16,278 nucleotides of DNA from JBBSEZ01 sp038239195 (GCA_038239195.1 JBBSEZ010000219.1:1-16278), one strand, 5' to 3'; counted from the first letter of the stretch, positions 7,339-15,726 are shown. The notes: a model not told the origin generated them from the letters alone. Numbers and translations: made by a program.

Positions 7339-8721
7339 ATGAGCGACACCGACAAGCCCGCCAGCCCGCCCACCGAAACGCAACCGCCCGCCGAAGGCCA
7401 GGCCGAGGAGCGCCTGCGCCGCATGCGCGACCGCGCCCAGCAGAACCAGGGCGGCAAGGTGCCGTCGCTGGATCAGGAGCAGGTCTATGGCTTCGGGCAG
7501 AAGATCGGCGCCTTTGACGCCGACCTCGAGCGCGAACTGCAAGAGGCGATGGGCGGGATCTCCGACAAGGACCTCTACGGCGACAACCAATCGAACCGGA
7601 GGGCCAAGCCCGCGGGCGGCGAGATCAAGAAGGCAAAGGTCTTCCGCATCCACGGGCAGGACGTGTTCCTCGAGCTGCCGGGCGGCCGGACGCAGGGCCT
7701 CCTCCCGATGATGCAGTTCCCGGAAGGGCCTCCCGCCCTCGGCGCGGAGGTCGAAGTCCACATCGAGGGCTACGACCCCGATGGCGTGCTGATCCTGACG
7801 CGCAAAGGCGCCGCCGTCGTGGCGAACTGGGATAGCGTCGCGCAGGGCATGGTGGTCGAGGCGCGCGTGACCGCCACCAACAAGGGCGGACTGTCGATCG
7901 AGGTGAACGGCATTCGCGGCTTCATGCCGGTCAGCCAGATTGACCTCTACCGCGTCGATAACGTGGAGCAATACGTCAACCAGAAATTGCTCTGCATGAT
8001 CAGCGAGGTCGATCGCGAGGACCGCAACCTTGTGGTGAGCCGGCGGGCGCTGCTGGAGAAGGAGCGCGAGGAAGCGGCCGAGAAGTTGTGGGTCGAGCTT
8101 GCCGAGGGCCAGGTGCGCGAGGGCGTGGTGCGCTCGGTGCGCGACTTCGGCGCGTTCGTCGATCTCGGCGGGGTCGATGGCCTGCTGCCCGTCAGCCAGC
8201 TGAGCTGGACGCGCGTCAAGGACGCCAGCGAGGTGGTGCAGACGGGGCAGCGCGTCAAGGTGGTGGTGCTCAAGGTCGATCGCGAGACGCGCAAGATCAG
8301 CCTCGGCATGAAGCAGTTGAGCGCCAGCCCCTGGGACGAGGCCCTACAGGACTTCCCCCTCGGCTCGGTGGTGACCGGAAAGGTGTCGCGCCTGATGGAC
8401 TTCGGGGCCTTCGTCGAAGTGTCGCCGGGCGTCGAGGGCCTCATCCACGTGTCGGAACTGTCGCCGCAGCGCGTGCGCCGGGTCGCCGACGTGGTGAAGG
8501 TCGGGCAGGACGTGCAGGTGATGGTGTTGAACATCGACCCGGGGGCGCGGCGCATGGCCCTGTCGCTGAAGGCGGCGCTGGTCAAGGAGCCGGAAGACGT
8601 CCCCGAGGACGAAGAAGAGGAAGAGGCGGCGCCGGTCAGGCCGGCCAAGCCGCGCACGACGCCCCTGCGCGGCGGGGTGGGCCAGCGCGCGGCGCCGCCG
8701 ATCGGGAAGGACCAAGAATAG
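7339..8721 (+). CDS. S1 RNA-binding domain protein (RpsA-like, four S1 repeats)
   Basis: A 460-residue protein built of four S1 (OB-fold) repeats after a polar, probably disordered N-terminus (1-90). Repeat 1 (about 94-156) is degenerate; repeat 2 (170-237), repeat 3 (257-325) and repeat 4 (341-411) are clear. Repeats 3 and 4 have the typical RDFGAFVDL/MDFGAFVEV, GLLPVSQLS/GLIHVSELS and KISLGMKQL/MALSLKAAL signatures. An acidic stretch (417-430, EDEEEEEA) and a proline/arginine-rich tail follow. The domains bind single-stranded RNA, so a role in translation or RNA handling is likely. Whether it is the ribosomal S1 itself or a paralogue cannot be decided; four repeats with one degenerate one is short of the six in Escherichia coli S1. 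The ATG at 7339 follows AGGAAGG. An Hsp70 gene begins 40 bases downstream. Confidence 0.9.
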   Translation: MSDTDKPASPPTETQPPAEGQAEERLRRMRDRAQQNQGGKVPSLDQEQVYGFGQKIGAFDADLERELQEAMGGISDKDLYGDNQSNRRAKPAGGEIKKAKVFRIHGQDVFLELPGGRTQGLLPMMQFPEGPPALGAEVEVHIEGYDPDGVLILTRKGAAVVANWDSVAQGMVVEARVTATNKGGLSIEVNGIRGFMPVSQIDLYRVDNVEQYVNQKLLCMISEVDREDRNLVVSRRALLEKEREEAAEKLWVELAEGQVREGVVRSVRDFGAFVDLGGVDGLLPVSQLSWTRVKDASEVVQTGQRVKVVVLKVDRETRKISLGMKQLSASPWDEALQDFPLGSVVTGKVSRLMDFGAFVEVSPGVEGLIHVSELSPQRVRRVADVVKVGQDVQVMVLNIDPGARRMALSLKAALVKEPEDVPEDEEEEEAAPVRPAKPRTTPLRGGVGQRAAPPIGKDQE

Positions 8722-8761
8722 CGTCTGCGTGGCGACAACTCTTTTTACAAAGGGACCAGGC

Positions 8762-10354
8762 ATGGCGGGCCAAGCGGGCAAACTGGTCGGCATCGACCTC
8801 GGCACGACCTTCTCGGCGATCGCGACGCTGGACGAGCACGGCCAGCCGATCACGCTGCCCAACCGGGACGGCGACATGCTGACGCCCAGCGCGGTGCTCC
8901 TGCTCGAAGACGGCAGCGCCGTGGTCGGGCAGGCGGCGCTCGACGTCTCCCTCGAGCAACCCGAGCTGGTCGCCACGCTCATCAAGCGACGCATGGGTGA
9001 GCCGACCCTGGGCCGGCCCGTCGCCGGGCGCGACTTCCGGCCCGAGACGCTGTCCGCCATCATCCTGCGCAAGCTGGTCCAGGACGCCGAGCGACGCATC
9101 GGGCCGGTCAGCAAGGCGGTCATCACGGTCCCCGCCTACTTCGACGACACGCGCCGCAAGGCGACCAAGGACGCTGGACGGATCGCCGGCCTCGACGTGC
9201 TGGACATCCTCGACGAGCCGACCGCCGCCGCGCTGGCCTACTCGTTCCAGCCCCCTCCGGGCGGGGCGAGCGCCGAGAAGCGCCCGACGCAGGGCTTGCC
9301 GCAGGACCAGCGCACCGTGCTCGTCTACGACCTGGGCGGCGGGACGTTCGACGTGACGCTGGTGCGGCTGTCGCAGCACCGCTTCGAGACGCTGGCCATC
9401 GAGGGCGACGTGCGCCTGGGCGGCAAGGACTGGGACGACCGCATCGTCGATCACGTGGCGACGCAATTCTTTAGGCAGATGGGGACTGACCCGCGAAAGG
9501 ACGTTCACTCGGGGACCAACCTGCGCGCCGCCGCCGAGCGGGCCAAGCGCACCCTGAGCCAGTTGGCCCAGGCGACGGTGTCGTGTACGCACGGCGGGCA
9601 GGTGCTCCGCGTGCCGATCGCGCGCGCCGAGTTCGAGAACCTGACGCGCGACCTGCTGGTGCGAACCCGGCTGACGACGCAACAGTTGTTGCGCCAGGCG
9701 AAGTTGACGTGGGAGCAGGTCGATAGCGTCTTGCTGGTGGGCGGCTCGACGCACATGCCGATGACGGGGGCGATGCTCCAGGAGTTGACGGGCAAGGTGC
9801 CGGACAAGTCGCTCGCCGTGAGCGAGGTGGTGGCGCGCGGCGCCGCGCTGCACGCGGGCATCCGGGCGACGCAGAGCGAGACGCAGAGCGTGTCCCTGGG
9901 GGCGGAGGCGCGCGACCTGCTCGGGCAGGTGGTCGAGATCAACGTCAACGCCCACAGCCTGGGCATCGAGATCAAGGACCAGAACGAGGAGCGCATCAAC
10001 TCGATCCTCGTCCCCAAGAACACGCAGCTGCCGACCGCCGCCAGCCGGGTGTACTCGACGAAGGCGGAGAACCAACTGCGCGTGCGCGTCAAGGTGTTGC
10101 AGGGCGACGCGCCCAAGGCCGACGACTGCATCACGATCGGCGAGTGCTGGGTCGAGGGGCTGCTACCCAACCTGCCGAAGCTGTCGCCGATCCAGGTGCG
10201 CTACGCGGTGGGCGCCGACGGCATGATCGACGTGATGGCGCTGGACATGACGAGCGGAAAGATGGCGCGCACCATGATCCACCGGGCCAGCGGGCTGTCC
10301 GAGGACGACCTCAAGCGCGAGGCCGAGTGGGTGCGCGGGTTGCGCATTCAGTGA
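8762..10354 (+). CDS. Hsp70 family protein lacking the C-terminal lid (DnaK-like)
   Basis: A 530-residue Hsp70-type chaperone. The nucleotide-binding domain shows GIDLGTTFSA (10-19), VITVPAYFDDTRRKAT (120-135), DEPTAAALAY (151-160), DLGGGTFDVT (190-199) and LLVGGSTHMP (324-333), all motifs of a working ATPase. An insertion of about a dozen residues (162-184) precedes the second phosphate loop. The beta substrate-binding domain follows from about 395 (SLGIEI, VPKNTQLP, RVRVKVLQGD). The protein then ends after a short helix (SEDDLKREAEW), without the 100-residue helical lid and EEVD-like tail of canonical DnaK. The usual interdomain linker DVLLLDVTP is also not conserved. It may therefore hold clients loosely or have a special partner. 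The ATG at 8762 (behind AAAGGGA) is preferred to the in-frame GTG at 8729. It is probably cotranscribed with the S1-domain gene. Confidence 0.9.
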   Translation: MAGQAGKLVGIDLGTTFSAIATLDEHGQPITLPNRDGDMLTPSAVLLLEDGSAVVGQAALDVSLEQPELVATLIKRRMGEPTLGRPVAGRDFRPETLSAIILRKLVQDAERRIGPVSKAVITVPAYFDDTRRKATKDAGRIAGLDVLDILDEPTAAALAYSFQPPPGGASAEKRPTQGLPQDQRTVLVYDLGGGTFDVTLVRLSQHRFETLAIEGDVRLGGKDWDDRIVDHVATQFFRQMGTDPRKDVHSGTNLRAAAERAKRTLSQLAQATVSCTHGGQVLRVPIARAEFENLTRDLLVRTRLTTQQLLRQAKLTWEQVDSVLLVGGSTHMPMTGAMLQELTGKVPDKSLAVSEVVARGAALHAGIRATQSETQSVSLGAEARDLLGQVVEINVNAHSLGIEIKDQNEERINSILVPKNTQLPTAASRVYSTKAENQLRVRVKVLQGDAPKADDCITIGECWVEGLLPNLPKLSPIQVRYAVGADGMIDVMALDMTSGKMARTMIHRASGLSEDDLKREAEWVRGLRIQ

Positions 10355-10412
10355 TCGACGCTTCGCCGCTTGCGGCTTGGCGTTTTCCCGCACTCTTCTC
10401 GATGGAGCCCCC

Positions 10413-10598
10413 ATGCCGACAGCCGTGATGCCCCCCGGCGTCTTCGCCGTGCAGTGCCCCAACGCCAAGTGCCGGAAATACATGCTAGTGGAGGAGGACG
10501 AGCGCGGCAAGGTCGTGCCCTGCCTGCTGTGCAAGACGCCAATCCGCGTCGGCGGCACGCCGCCCGCGCCCCCGGTGCGCACGCCGCCCCGTCCCTGA
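10413..10598 (+). CDS. Small zinc-ribbon protein
   Basis: A 61-residue protein with two cysteine pairs, CPNAKC (C15, C20) and CLLC (C37, C40), separated by a basic/acidic hinge (KYMLVEEDERGKVV). This is the layout of a small treble-clef or zinc-ribbon domain; a CPxxxxC knuckle is less common than CxxC but is seen in planctomycete small proteins. The tail (48-61) is proline-rich. The ATG at 10413 was chosen for its GGAG site five bases upstream; a further upstream start at 10377 gives 12 more residues without a site. The gene lies 58 bases after the Hsp70 gene and 14 bases before the Uma2 gene. DNA, RNA or protein binding is possible; function is unknown. Confidence 0.75.
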   Translation: MPTAVMPPGVFAVQCPNAKCRKYMLVEEDERGKVVPCLLCKTPIRVGGTPPAPPVRTPPRP

Positions 10599-10612
10599 GC
10601 GAGGAGGAAGCG

Positions 10613-11314
10613 ATGCGAACGACCGAGACGGGCGCGCTGCCGGGCACGACGCTCGACCCGCTCTACCCTAGCGAGGACGGGAACTCGATGGGCGAGTCCG
10701 ACTTCCACATCGTGGCCGTCCTCCTCTTGCGGGAAGCGCTCGAAGACTTCCTCGCCGGGCGGCCCGACTGCGTGGCGACGAACATGGTTTTGTACTACGA
10801 CCGGGGCAACCCGTCGGGCCGGCGCGACCCCGACGTGCTGGTCGCGCTCGGCGTGGGCAACCACCGGCGCCGGTCGTTCCGCACCTGGGAGGAAGGCGCG
10901 GTGCCCAACGTGGTCTTCGAGATATCTTCCGAGGCGACGTACCGCGAAGACCTCGCCGCCAAGCGGGCCGCCTACCAGGGCGTGGGGGTGCCGGAATACT
11001 TCCTCTTCGACCCGGAAGGGGAGTGGCTGAGCCCGCAACTCCAGGGCTTCCGGCTGGTCAATCGGGCCTACGTGGCGCTCCAACCCGCGGCGGACGGCAG
11101 CCTGGTCAGTGCGCAACTGGGCTTGCGCCTGGTCCCCGAAGGGGCGATGCTCCGCCTCATCGACCTGAAGACCGGGGCGCCCATCCCCACGCGGCAAGAG
11201 CAAATCGAGCAACAGCGTCAGCGCGCCGACGACGAAAAACGCCGCGCCGACGACCTCGCCGCCGAGGTGGCCCGCCTCCGCGCCGCACTCGGGCAGGCCC
11301 CGCCGCCTTCGTAG
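10613..11314 (+). CDS. Uma2 family (DUF820) PD-(D/E)XK nuclease-like protein with coiled-coil tail
   Basis: A 233-residue member of the Uma2 family. The core has RDPDVLVALG (71-80, supplying Asp74), the VVFEISS strand (100-106, Glu103) and DLAAKRAAYQGVGVPEYFLFDP (seen in parts from 113 to 134, with Lys117), the usual order of acidic and lysine residues in this restriction-endonuclease-like fold. The family is hugely expanded in cyanobacteria and planctomycetes; nuclease activity is predicted but little tested. After the core, residues 194-227 form a charged coiled coil (EQIEQQRQRADDEKRRADDL) common at the end of planctomycete copies. The ATG at 10613 has a strong GAGGAGG site. It is the last gene of the plus-strand series and meets the opposite gene with six bases between the stop codons. 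Confidence 0.88.
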   Translation: MRTTETGALPGTTLDPLYPSEDGNSMGESDFHIVAVLLLREALEDFLAGRPDCVATNMVLYYDRGNPSGRRDPDVLVALGVGNHRRRSFRTWEEGAVPNVVFEISSEATYREDLAAKRAAYQGVGVPEYFLFDPEGEWLSPQLQGFRLVNRAYVALQPAADGSLVSAQLGLRLVPEGAMLRLIDLKTGAPIPTRQEQIEQQRQRADDEKRRADDLAAEVARLRAALGQAPPPS

Positions 11315-11320
11315 TCCGCG

Positions 11321-13189
11321 TCACTCGCCCTTCAGACGATCCAGATAGGCGGTTATCTCCTCGTCGAGCTTCTGCAGCAGGGGCGTGAGCTCGGCGATGG
11401 CCCGCGCCGGCTTCTCGTCGTCGATGTTGACGTCGGGCTTGAGCGCTCCCAGTTCCGTGACGAGGCGCCCCACGTGTGCCCGTACCGCGTTGCGCAACCG
11501 CGTCGGCCCCACGACGTCGTTGTGCTTCTTGAACTCGGCGAAGGCCTTGCCCGCCTCGACCAGGGCGTCCTTGAGCCCCGACGTGGCAACGTGGGGGAAC
11601 TTGTTGTACGCGTAGTTCCGGGCTCGCTTGTGATCGGCGGACTTCGTTTGCCACATCTTCTCCATCCGCGCCAGTTCCTTGCGCATGGCGTCGCTGGCGT
11701 GCGGCGAACCTTTGAGCTTTTTCAGCAGGTCGATCGCCTGTCCCAGCTCGGCCTGCTTCTCCAGCAACCGGGCCCGCTGCACGTCTTCGAGGTACGCCTT
11801 GCGCGAGGGGTCGCGTTCCTCCTTTTCGATCTTCAGGAGTTGGTTGAGGTGGTCGCGCAACTGCTCCTCGCCGGCCTTGAGCAAGCGAAGCCTCTCGCCG
11901 ACTTCGGCGAGCCGGGCGGTGTCGCGTTTCGTCAGCTCTTTCTCTTCCTTGCTCAACTCGGCGCGCTCCGTCGATAGGCGGTTGTGGTCCTCGGTCGAGC
12001 GCTTGAGCCCCGCCCGCACGCGCTCCAGCGCGGTGGCGCGCTGCTCGGGCTTGGAGAGCTTGTTGACCTCCTTGAAGAGGTTGGTCTGATCGAGGTAGCT
12101 GTCCGATACGTCGCGCAGCAGGGCATCGACGCGGAAGCCGAGCAGGTTGTCGTCCTCCGACGGCGCGGGCACCGGGAGGCGAACGAGCTGGTCGTTGAGG
12201 ATGGGCACCGGGACGCGAGCGCGCACCTCTCCGCTTCCCCCCAGGACGGTCACGTAGGCGAGGCGCTTGAACGTGCCACGCGAGTAGCTGGCGGTCTCGA
12301 CGTCGGTCTTGTCGTCCGCGGTGACCTTGAGCACGGTGGCGTTCTCGCCCTCGAAGCCCAGGTGCCGGAACTGGAGCGAGACGCTGAAGGCGGTCTCGCC
12401 GCCCGGCCGTTCCTTGACGACCCGAAGGCGCAGCGGGCCCGTCGCGGTGCCGAGCTTGACGCAGCGCATCCCGTTGACCCGGGCCAGCCGGTAGCGCGTG
12501 ATGAGCCGGCCAGTGCAGACGCCGTCGCGCGGCGCCTTCAGCACTTGCACGTAGGACCACGGAATGATCTGCCCCGAGTTGCCCTGGACGAGAGCGAAGA
12601 CGTCGCCCACTCGCACCCAGCGCCCCATCGACGCGACGAGCTCTCCGCCGCGCAGCTCCACGGCGACTTCGCGCTTGTCGTCCGGTGCGGACGCGATCGT
12701 CCCGACGATGCCGAAGTCGCGCTCGACGAGGAGGGCGGCCGTGCGGGCCACGAAGGCGCGGTCGCGCGTGCGCTGGCGACGCACCACGGGGCTAGGGACG
12801 CCGGTCAGGCCGTCGTACTGGCGGGCCTCGATCTCGTACTGCCCGCCCACGTAGCGGATGAGGACGAAGTGCGTCTTGACGCGGCTGCGCTCTTTCCACT
12901 CGTCCAGCGAGCGGGCCAGGCCGCGCGCCAGCACGTCGTCGAGGCGTTCGTGCTTCGCGAGGACCTTGACCGTGCCGAGCTTCCCCAGGGCCGCCCCCAG
13001 GCCGTCGCCCAGCTCGCGCGTCACCTGCTCGCGGAAGACGTCGGTGAGCAGCCGGTGCCGGGCGACGTGGACGACAAGGTGGAGCTGATAAGGCTCCTTC
13101 AGGTCGCTGGCCCGCGAAGGGGCGGGCGCCAGAACGACCAACAGGGCCGCGGCCACGAAGGCCCGCGCGCGGAAACGGGAACTCAGCAT
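11321..13189 (-). CDS. Exported 622-residue protein of unknown function, coiled-coil C-terminus
   Basis: I do not recognise this protein. It starts with a signal peptide (basic residues, hydrophobic 10-22, likely cleavage after SRA near 27). Residues 30-160 look alpha/beta, including a helix-rich part with an YVGGQYEIEARQYD strand; residues 185-235 have a GRWVRVGDVFALV stretch that could be a small SH3-like beta domain (weak inference). Residues 250-340 are beta-rich. From about 355 to 520 the sequence is highly charged and helical, with long predicted coiled coil around 395-480. The last 100 residues are helical. It has no transmembrane segment after the signal. Its ATG overlaps the aroA stop as ATGCTGA, with GGAG eight bases upstream, so translation is probably coupled to aroA. 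A periplasmic or surface structural role is possible; function unknown. Confidence 0.8.
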   Translation of the reverse strand: MLSSRFRARAFVAAALLVVLAPAPSRASDLKEPYQLHLVVHVARHRLLTDVFREQVTRELGDGLGAALGKLGTVKVLAKHERLDDVLARGLARSLDEWKERSRVKTHFVLIRYVGGQYEIEARQYDGLTGVPSPVVRRQRTRDRAFVARTAALLVERDFGIVGTIASAPDDKREVAVELRGGELVASMGRWVRVGDVFALVQGNSGQIIPWSYVQVLKAPRDGVCTGRLITRYRLARVNGMRCVKLGTATGPLRLRVVKERPGGETAFSVSLQFRHLGFEGENATVLKVTADDKTDVETASYSRGTFKRLAYVTVLGGSGEVRARVPVPILNDQLVRLPVPAPSEDDNLLGFRVDALLRDVSDSYLDQTNLFKEVNKLSKPEQRATALERVRAGLKRSTEDHNRLSTERAELSKEEKELTKRDTARLAEVGERLRLLKAGEEQLRDHLNQLLKIEKEERDPSRKAYLEDVQRARLLEKQAELGQAIDLLKKLKGSPHASDAMRKELARMEKMWQTKSADHKRARNYAYNKFPHVATSGLKDALVEAGKAFAEFKKHNDVVGPTRLRNAVRAHVGRLVTELGALKPDVNIDDEKPARAIAELTPLLQKLDEEITAYLDRLKGE

Positions 13190-14511
13190 CGCAGCTTCTC
13201 CAGATCGGCGAAGAACCCGGGATAGGTCTTGGCGACGCATGCGGGATTGTCGATGGCCACGCCGGAGACGCGCAGGCCGACGAGGGCCAGGCTCATCGCC
13301 ATGCGGTGGTCGTTGTACGTTTGCACCTCGGCGCCGCGCAAGGGGCGCGGCGCGATGGTCAGGCCGTCCGCCCTCTCCTCGACCTCGGCCCCAAGGCGGC
13401 GCAGTTCGGCGGCGAGGGCGGCGAGGCGGTCGGTCTCCTTGTGGCGGATGTGGGCGACGTTGCGGATCGTCGTCGAGCCCTCGGCGAAGCACGCCACGGC
13501 CGCGAGCGTCATCACCGTATCGCTAATGTCGCTCATGCCGACGTCGATGCCGCGCAAGGCCCCGCCCTGCACGGTGATGCCGGCCGGATCGCGCTCGACG
13601 GCGCAGCCCATGCGTTCGAGGACGTCCACGAAGCGGACGTCGCCTTGCAGAGAGTGCCTGACGAGCCCGGGGACGGTGACGCGCCCGCCGGTGATGGCGG
13701 CGGCGGCGAAGAAGTAGCTGGCGGCGGAGGCGTCGGGCTCGATGAGGTAGCTCCCGGCCCGGAGGCCCTCGGGGCGCTGATTGCCGGGCACGACGAATCG
13801 CCCCTTGCTCGGCTCGGCGATGCGCAGGTGCCACTCGTGCATCATGCGGACGGTCATGTCCACGTACGGGCGCGAGACGAGCTCGCCGTCCACCTCGATC
13901 ACCACGTCCCCGCGGGCGAAGGGGGCGGCCATGAGCAAGGCACTGAGGAACTGGCTGCTCACGTCGCCCTTGACGCGCAAGGTGCCGCCCGGCAGCCCGT
14001 CAGCCTCGACCACCACGGGCGGGCAGCCGTTTCCGCCCTCGGAGCGCGCGTTAACGCCGAGCTCGCGGAGGGCGACGAGCAGGTCTTCGATGGGGCGCTC
14101 GCGCATGCGCGGCACGCCATCGAGGCGATAGCGCCCGTGACCGAGAGAGACCATCGCGGTGAGGAAGCGCATGGTGGTGCCGGAGTTGCCGACGAACAGG
14201 TCGGCCCTCTCGGCCGGGATGATCCGATCCTCGCGGGGCTTGTTGGAGTGGATACCGACCCGCACGCCTCCGACCATCGGCTCCCCGAAGAGGGCGAAGC
14301 CGAGCTCGCCGAGCGCTCGCCCCATGACGTGGGTGTCTTCGCTGTCGAGAAAGTTGCCGAGGAACGTCTCGCGGCCGCGACTGGTCAGCGCCGCCAGGAC
14401 GAGTGCGCGGTTGGTGATGCTCTTCGACCCCGGCACGGACACCGTCGCGCGAGGTGGACGGGCGAGGGGCTCGATGAGGAGCCTGTCAGGATAGGGGGCC
14501 GACTCGGCCAT
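13183..14511 (-). CDS. aroA: 3-phosphoshikimate 1-carboxyvinyltransferase (EPSP synthase)
   Basis: A 442-residue enzyme of the shikimate pathway, joining shikimate 3-phosphate and phosphoenolpyruvate to make EPSP for chorismate and aromatic amino acids. Full set of family motifs: PGSKSITNRAL (27-37, Lys30), FVGNSGTTMRFL (106-117), the SSQF shikimate-binding site (185-188), DISDTVMTLA (328-337, catalytic Asp331), RHKETDR (356-362) and YNDHRMAM (399-406). Length matches the family. The ATG at 14511 lies five bases after the truA stop, and the gene ends overlapping the next start, so the three appear translationally linked. The phosphoenolpyruvate region differs from the Escherichia coli NAGTAMRP sequence, but the form seen is common among other bacterial EPSP synthases. 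Confidence 0.95.
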   Translation of the reverse strand: MAESAPYPDRLLIEPLARPPRATVSVPGSKSITNRALVLAALTSRGRETFLGNFLDSEDTHVMGRALGELGFALFGEPMVGGVRVGIHSNKPREDRIIPAERADLFVGNSGTTMRFLTAMVSLGHGRYRLDGVPRMRERPIEDLLVALRELGVNARSEGGNGCPPVVVEADGLPGGTLRVKGDVSSQFLSALLMAAPFARGDVVIEVDGELVSRPYVDMTVRMMHEWHLRIAEPSKGRFVVPGNQRPEGLRAGSYLIEPDASAASYFFAAAAITGGRVTVPGLVRHSLQGDVRFVDVLERMGCAVERDPAGITVQGGALRGIDVGMSDISDTVMTLAAVACFAEGSTTIRNVAHIRHKETDRLAALAAELRRLGAEVEERADGLTIAPRPLRGAEVQTYNDHRMAMSLALVGLRVSGVAIDNPACVAKTYPGFFADLEKLRC

Positions 14512-14516
14512 GCGAT

Positions 14517-15260
14517 TTACCGCTCGTAGGTGACGCGCATCAGGAACAGCCCGCAGGCCGGCGCCGTGGGGCCCGCCAGGGCGCGCTCGCCGGCCTCGAC
14601 GATCTGAGCGACCTGCGTCTCCGGCCAGTAGCCGCGCCCGACGTTGATGAGCGTGCCGGCGATGGCCCTGACCATATTGTACAGGAAACCGTCGGCCTCG
14701 ACGTCCAGCCAGAGCCAGTCGCCGAAGCGGTTGACGCTCAGATGGAGGATGGTGCGGACGCTGGAGGCACGGTTGGGCCATTCCGTCTCGAAACAGCGAA
14801 AGTCGTGCGTGCCGCGCAGCGCCTCGGCCGCTCGCCGCATGGCCGCCGCGTCGAGCCGGTAGCGCGAGTGATGGGCGTAGCGGCGCATGAACAGGTCCGG
14901 CACGTCGCCGTCGTGGATCGCGTAGCGATAGAGCTTGCGCACGGCGTGGCGGTTGGCGTCGAAGTCGGCCGGCACCTCCTCGGCCTCGCGCACCACCACG
15001 TCATCCGGGAGATGGGCGTTGAGGCCGCGGACGAAGACGGGGGCGGCGAGATTGGACTCGGTGTGAAAGTTGACGACCTGCCCGATGGCGTGAACGCCGG
15101 TGTCGGTGCGCCCGCTGGCGTTCACGCGCACGCGCTCCTCGCGGGCGAGCGCGGCGAGGGCGCCCTCCAGCGTTTCCTGCACGGTGCGCAGGGCGGGCTG
15201 CGTCTGCCAGCCGCGGAAGTCGGTGCCGTCGTAACTCAGCAGCAGGCGGATGTTGCGCAT
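14517..15260 (-). CDS. truA: tRNA pseudouridine(38-40) synthase
   Basis: A 247-residue TruA enzyme, which converts uridines 38-40 of the tRNA anticodon stem to pseudouridine. The N-terminal strand LLLSYDGTDFRGWQ (6-19) and the active-site GRTDTGVHA (50-58, nucleophile Asp53) are clear, as are the FNAD-type NRHAVRKLYRY strand and the GFLYNMVRAIAG segment of the C-terminal half. Length is typical. The ATG at 15260 was chosen because the family starts with this strand; 19 upstream codons are open but do not resemble TruA. It lies 28 bases after the aspartic-protease gene and five bases before aroA in the same minus-strand operon. Confidence 0.95.
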   Translation of the reverse strand: MRNIRLLLSYDGTDFRGWQTQPALRTVQETLEGALAALAREERVRVNASGRTDTGVHAIGQVVNFHTESNLAAPVFVRGLNAHLPDDVVVREAEEVPADFDANRHAVRKLYRYAIHDGDVPDLFMRRYAHHSRYRLDAAAMRRAAEALRGTHDFRCFETEWPNRASSVRTILHLSVNRFGDWLWLDVEADGFLYNMVRAIAGTLINVGRGYWPETQVAQIVEAGERALAGPTAPACGLFLMRVTYER

Positions 15261-15288
15261 GGCGAGCAGCACCGCGGAGGCGGACCAA

Positions 15289-15726
15289 TCAGTACAGCTC
15301 GATGATGTGCTCTCCACCGTGAGCGGGGTTGCCGATCAGGCGCTGTCCGATCGGATCGACCACGAAATCGAGCATTTCCAGGGGAATTTGTCCGATCAGG
15401 ACCGGGCAGTCGTCGGGCGCCTCGATGACGTCGCAGTTGCAGTCTCGCCCTTGTACCGTCAGGCGCACGATGCCGTACATCTGAAGCGTCACCGGCCCCG
15501 CGCTGGTGCGTGCTTGCCGCGTGCGGACGGGACGCAGGCCGAGCTGGGCGACCATGCGCCGCGGCAGCGACAAGGTCGTCGCGCCGGTATCGATCAGGGC
15601 GTCGGTCACCTCGACGGAACGCACCGGCTCGGCCGGCGCTTGCCCCTGGGAGGCGTTGAACAGGTCGTGCAAGTTCTCGATGCGGGCCGTCACGATGACC
15701 TTGCCCATCGTTGTCGTCTCCATCAT
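15289..15726 (-). CDS. Retropepsin-like (clan AA) aspartic protease-like protein
   Basis: A 145-residue soluble protein with the fold signatures of a retroviral-type aspartyl protease. It shows ALIDTGATTLSLP (43-55, catalytic Asp46), a following helix, and the closing CPVLIGQIPLEMLDFVVD strand with the hydrophobic-hydrophobic-GxxxL pattern near residues 107-124. Such proteins are single-lobed and work as dimers, each giving one DTG. Their substrates in bacteria are mostly unknown. There is no signal peptide, so it should act in the cytoplasm. The ATG at 15726 is preceded by GAGGTGGG; a second ATG directly follows. It sits between asd and truA, 28 bases from each, which makes cotranscription likely. 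Confidence 0.82.
   Translation of the reverse strand: MMETTTMGKVIVTARIENLHDLFNASQGQAPAEPVRSVEVTDALIDTGATTLSLPRRMVAQLGLRPVRTRQARTSAGPVTLQMYGIVRLTVQGRDCNCDVIEAPDDCPVLIGQIPLEMLDFVVDPIGQRLIGNPAHGGEHIIELY

Noticed and set aside
10364..10386. Short GCCGC/GCGGC palindrome followed by TTTT after the Hsp70 gene
   Set aside because: The stem is at most four pairs with a feasible loop, too weak to call a terminator.
14151..14193. Possible glyphosate-insensitive EPSP synthase because the GNSGTTMRFL region differs from the Escherichia coli sequence
   Set aside because: The same kind of sequence occurs in ordinary bacterial enzymes, and the equivalent of Gly96 is kept, so no resistance can be claimed.
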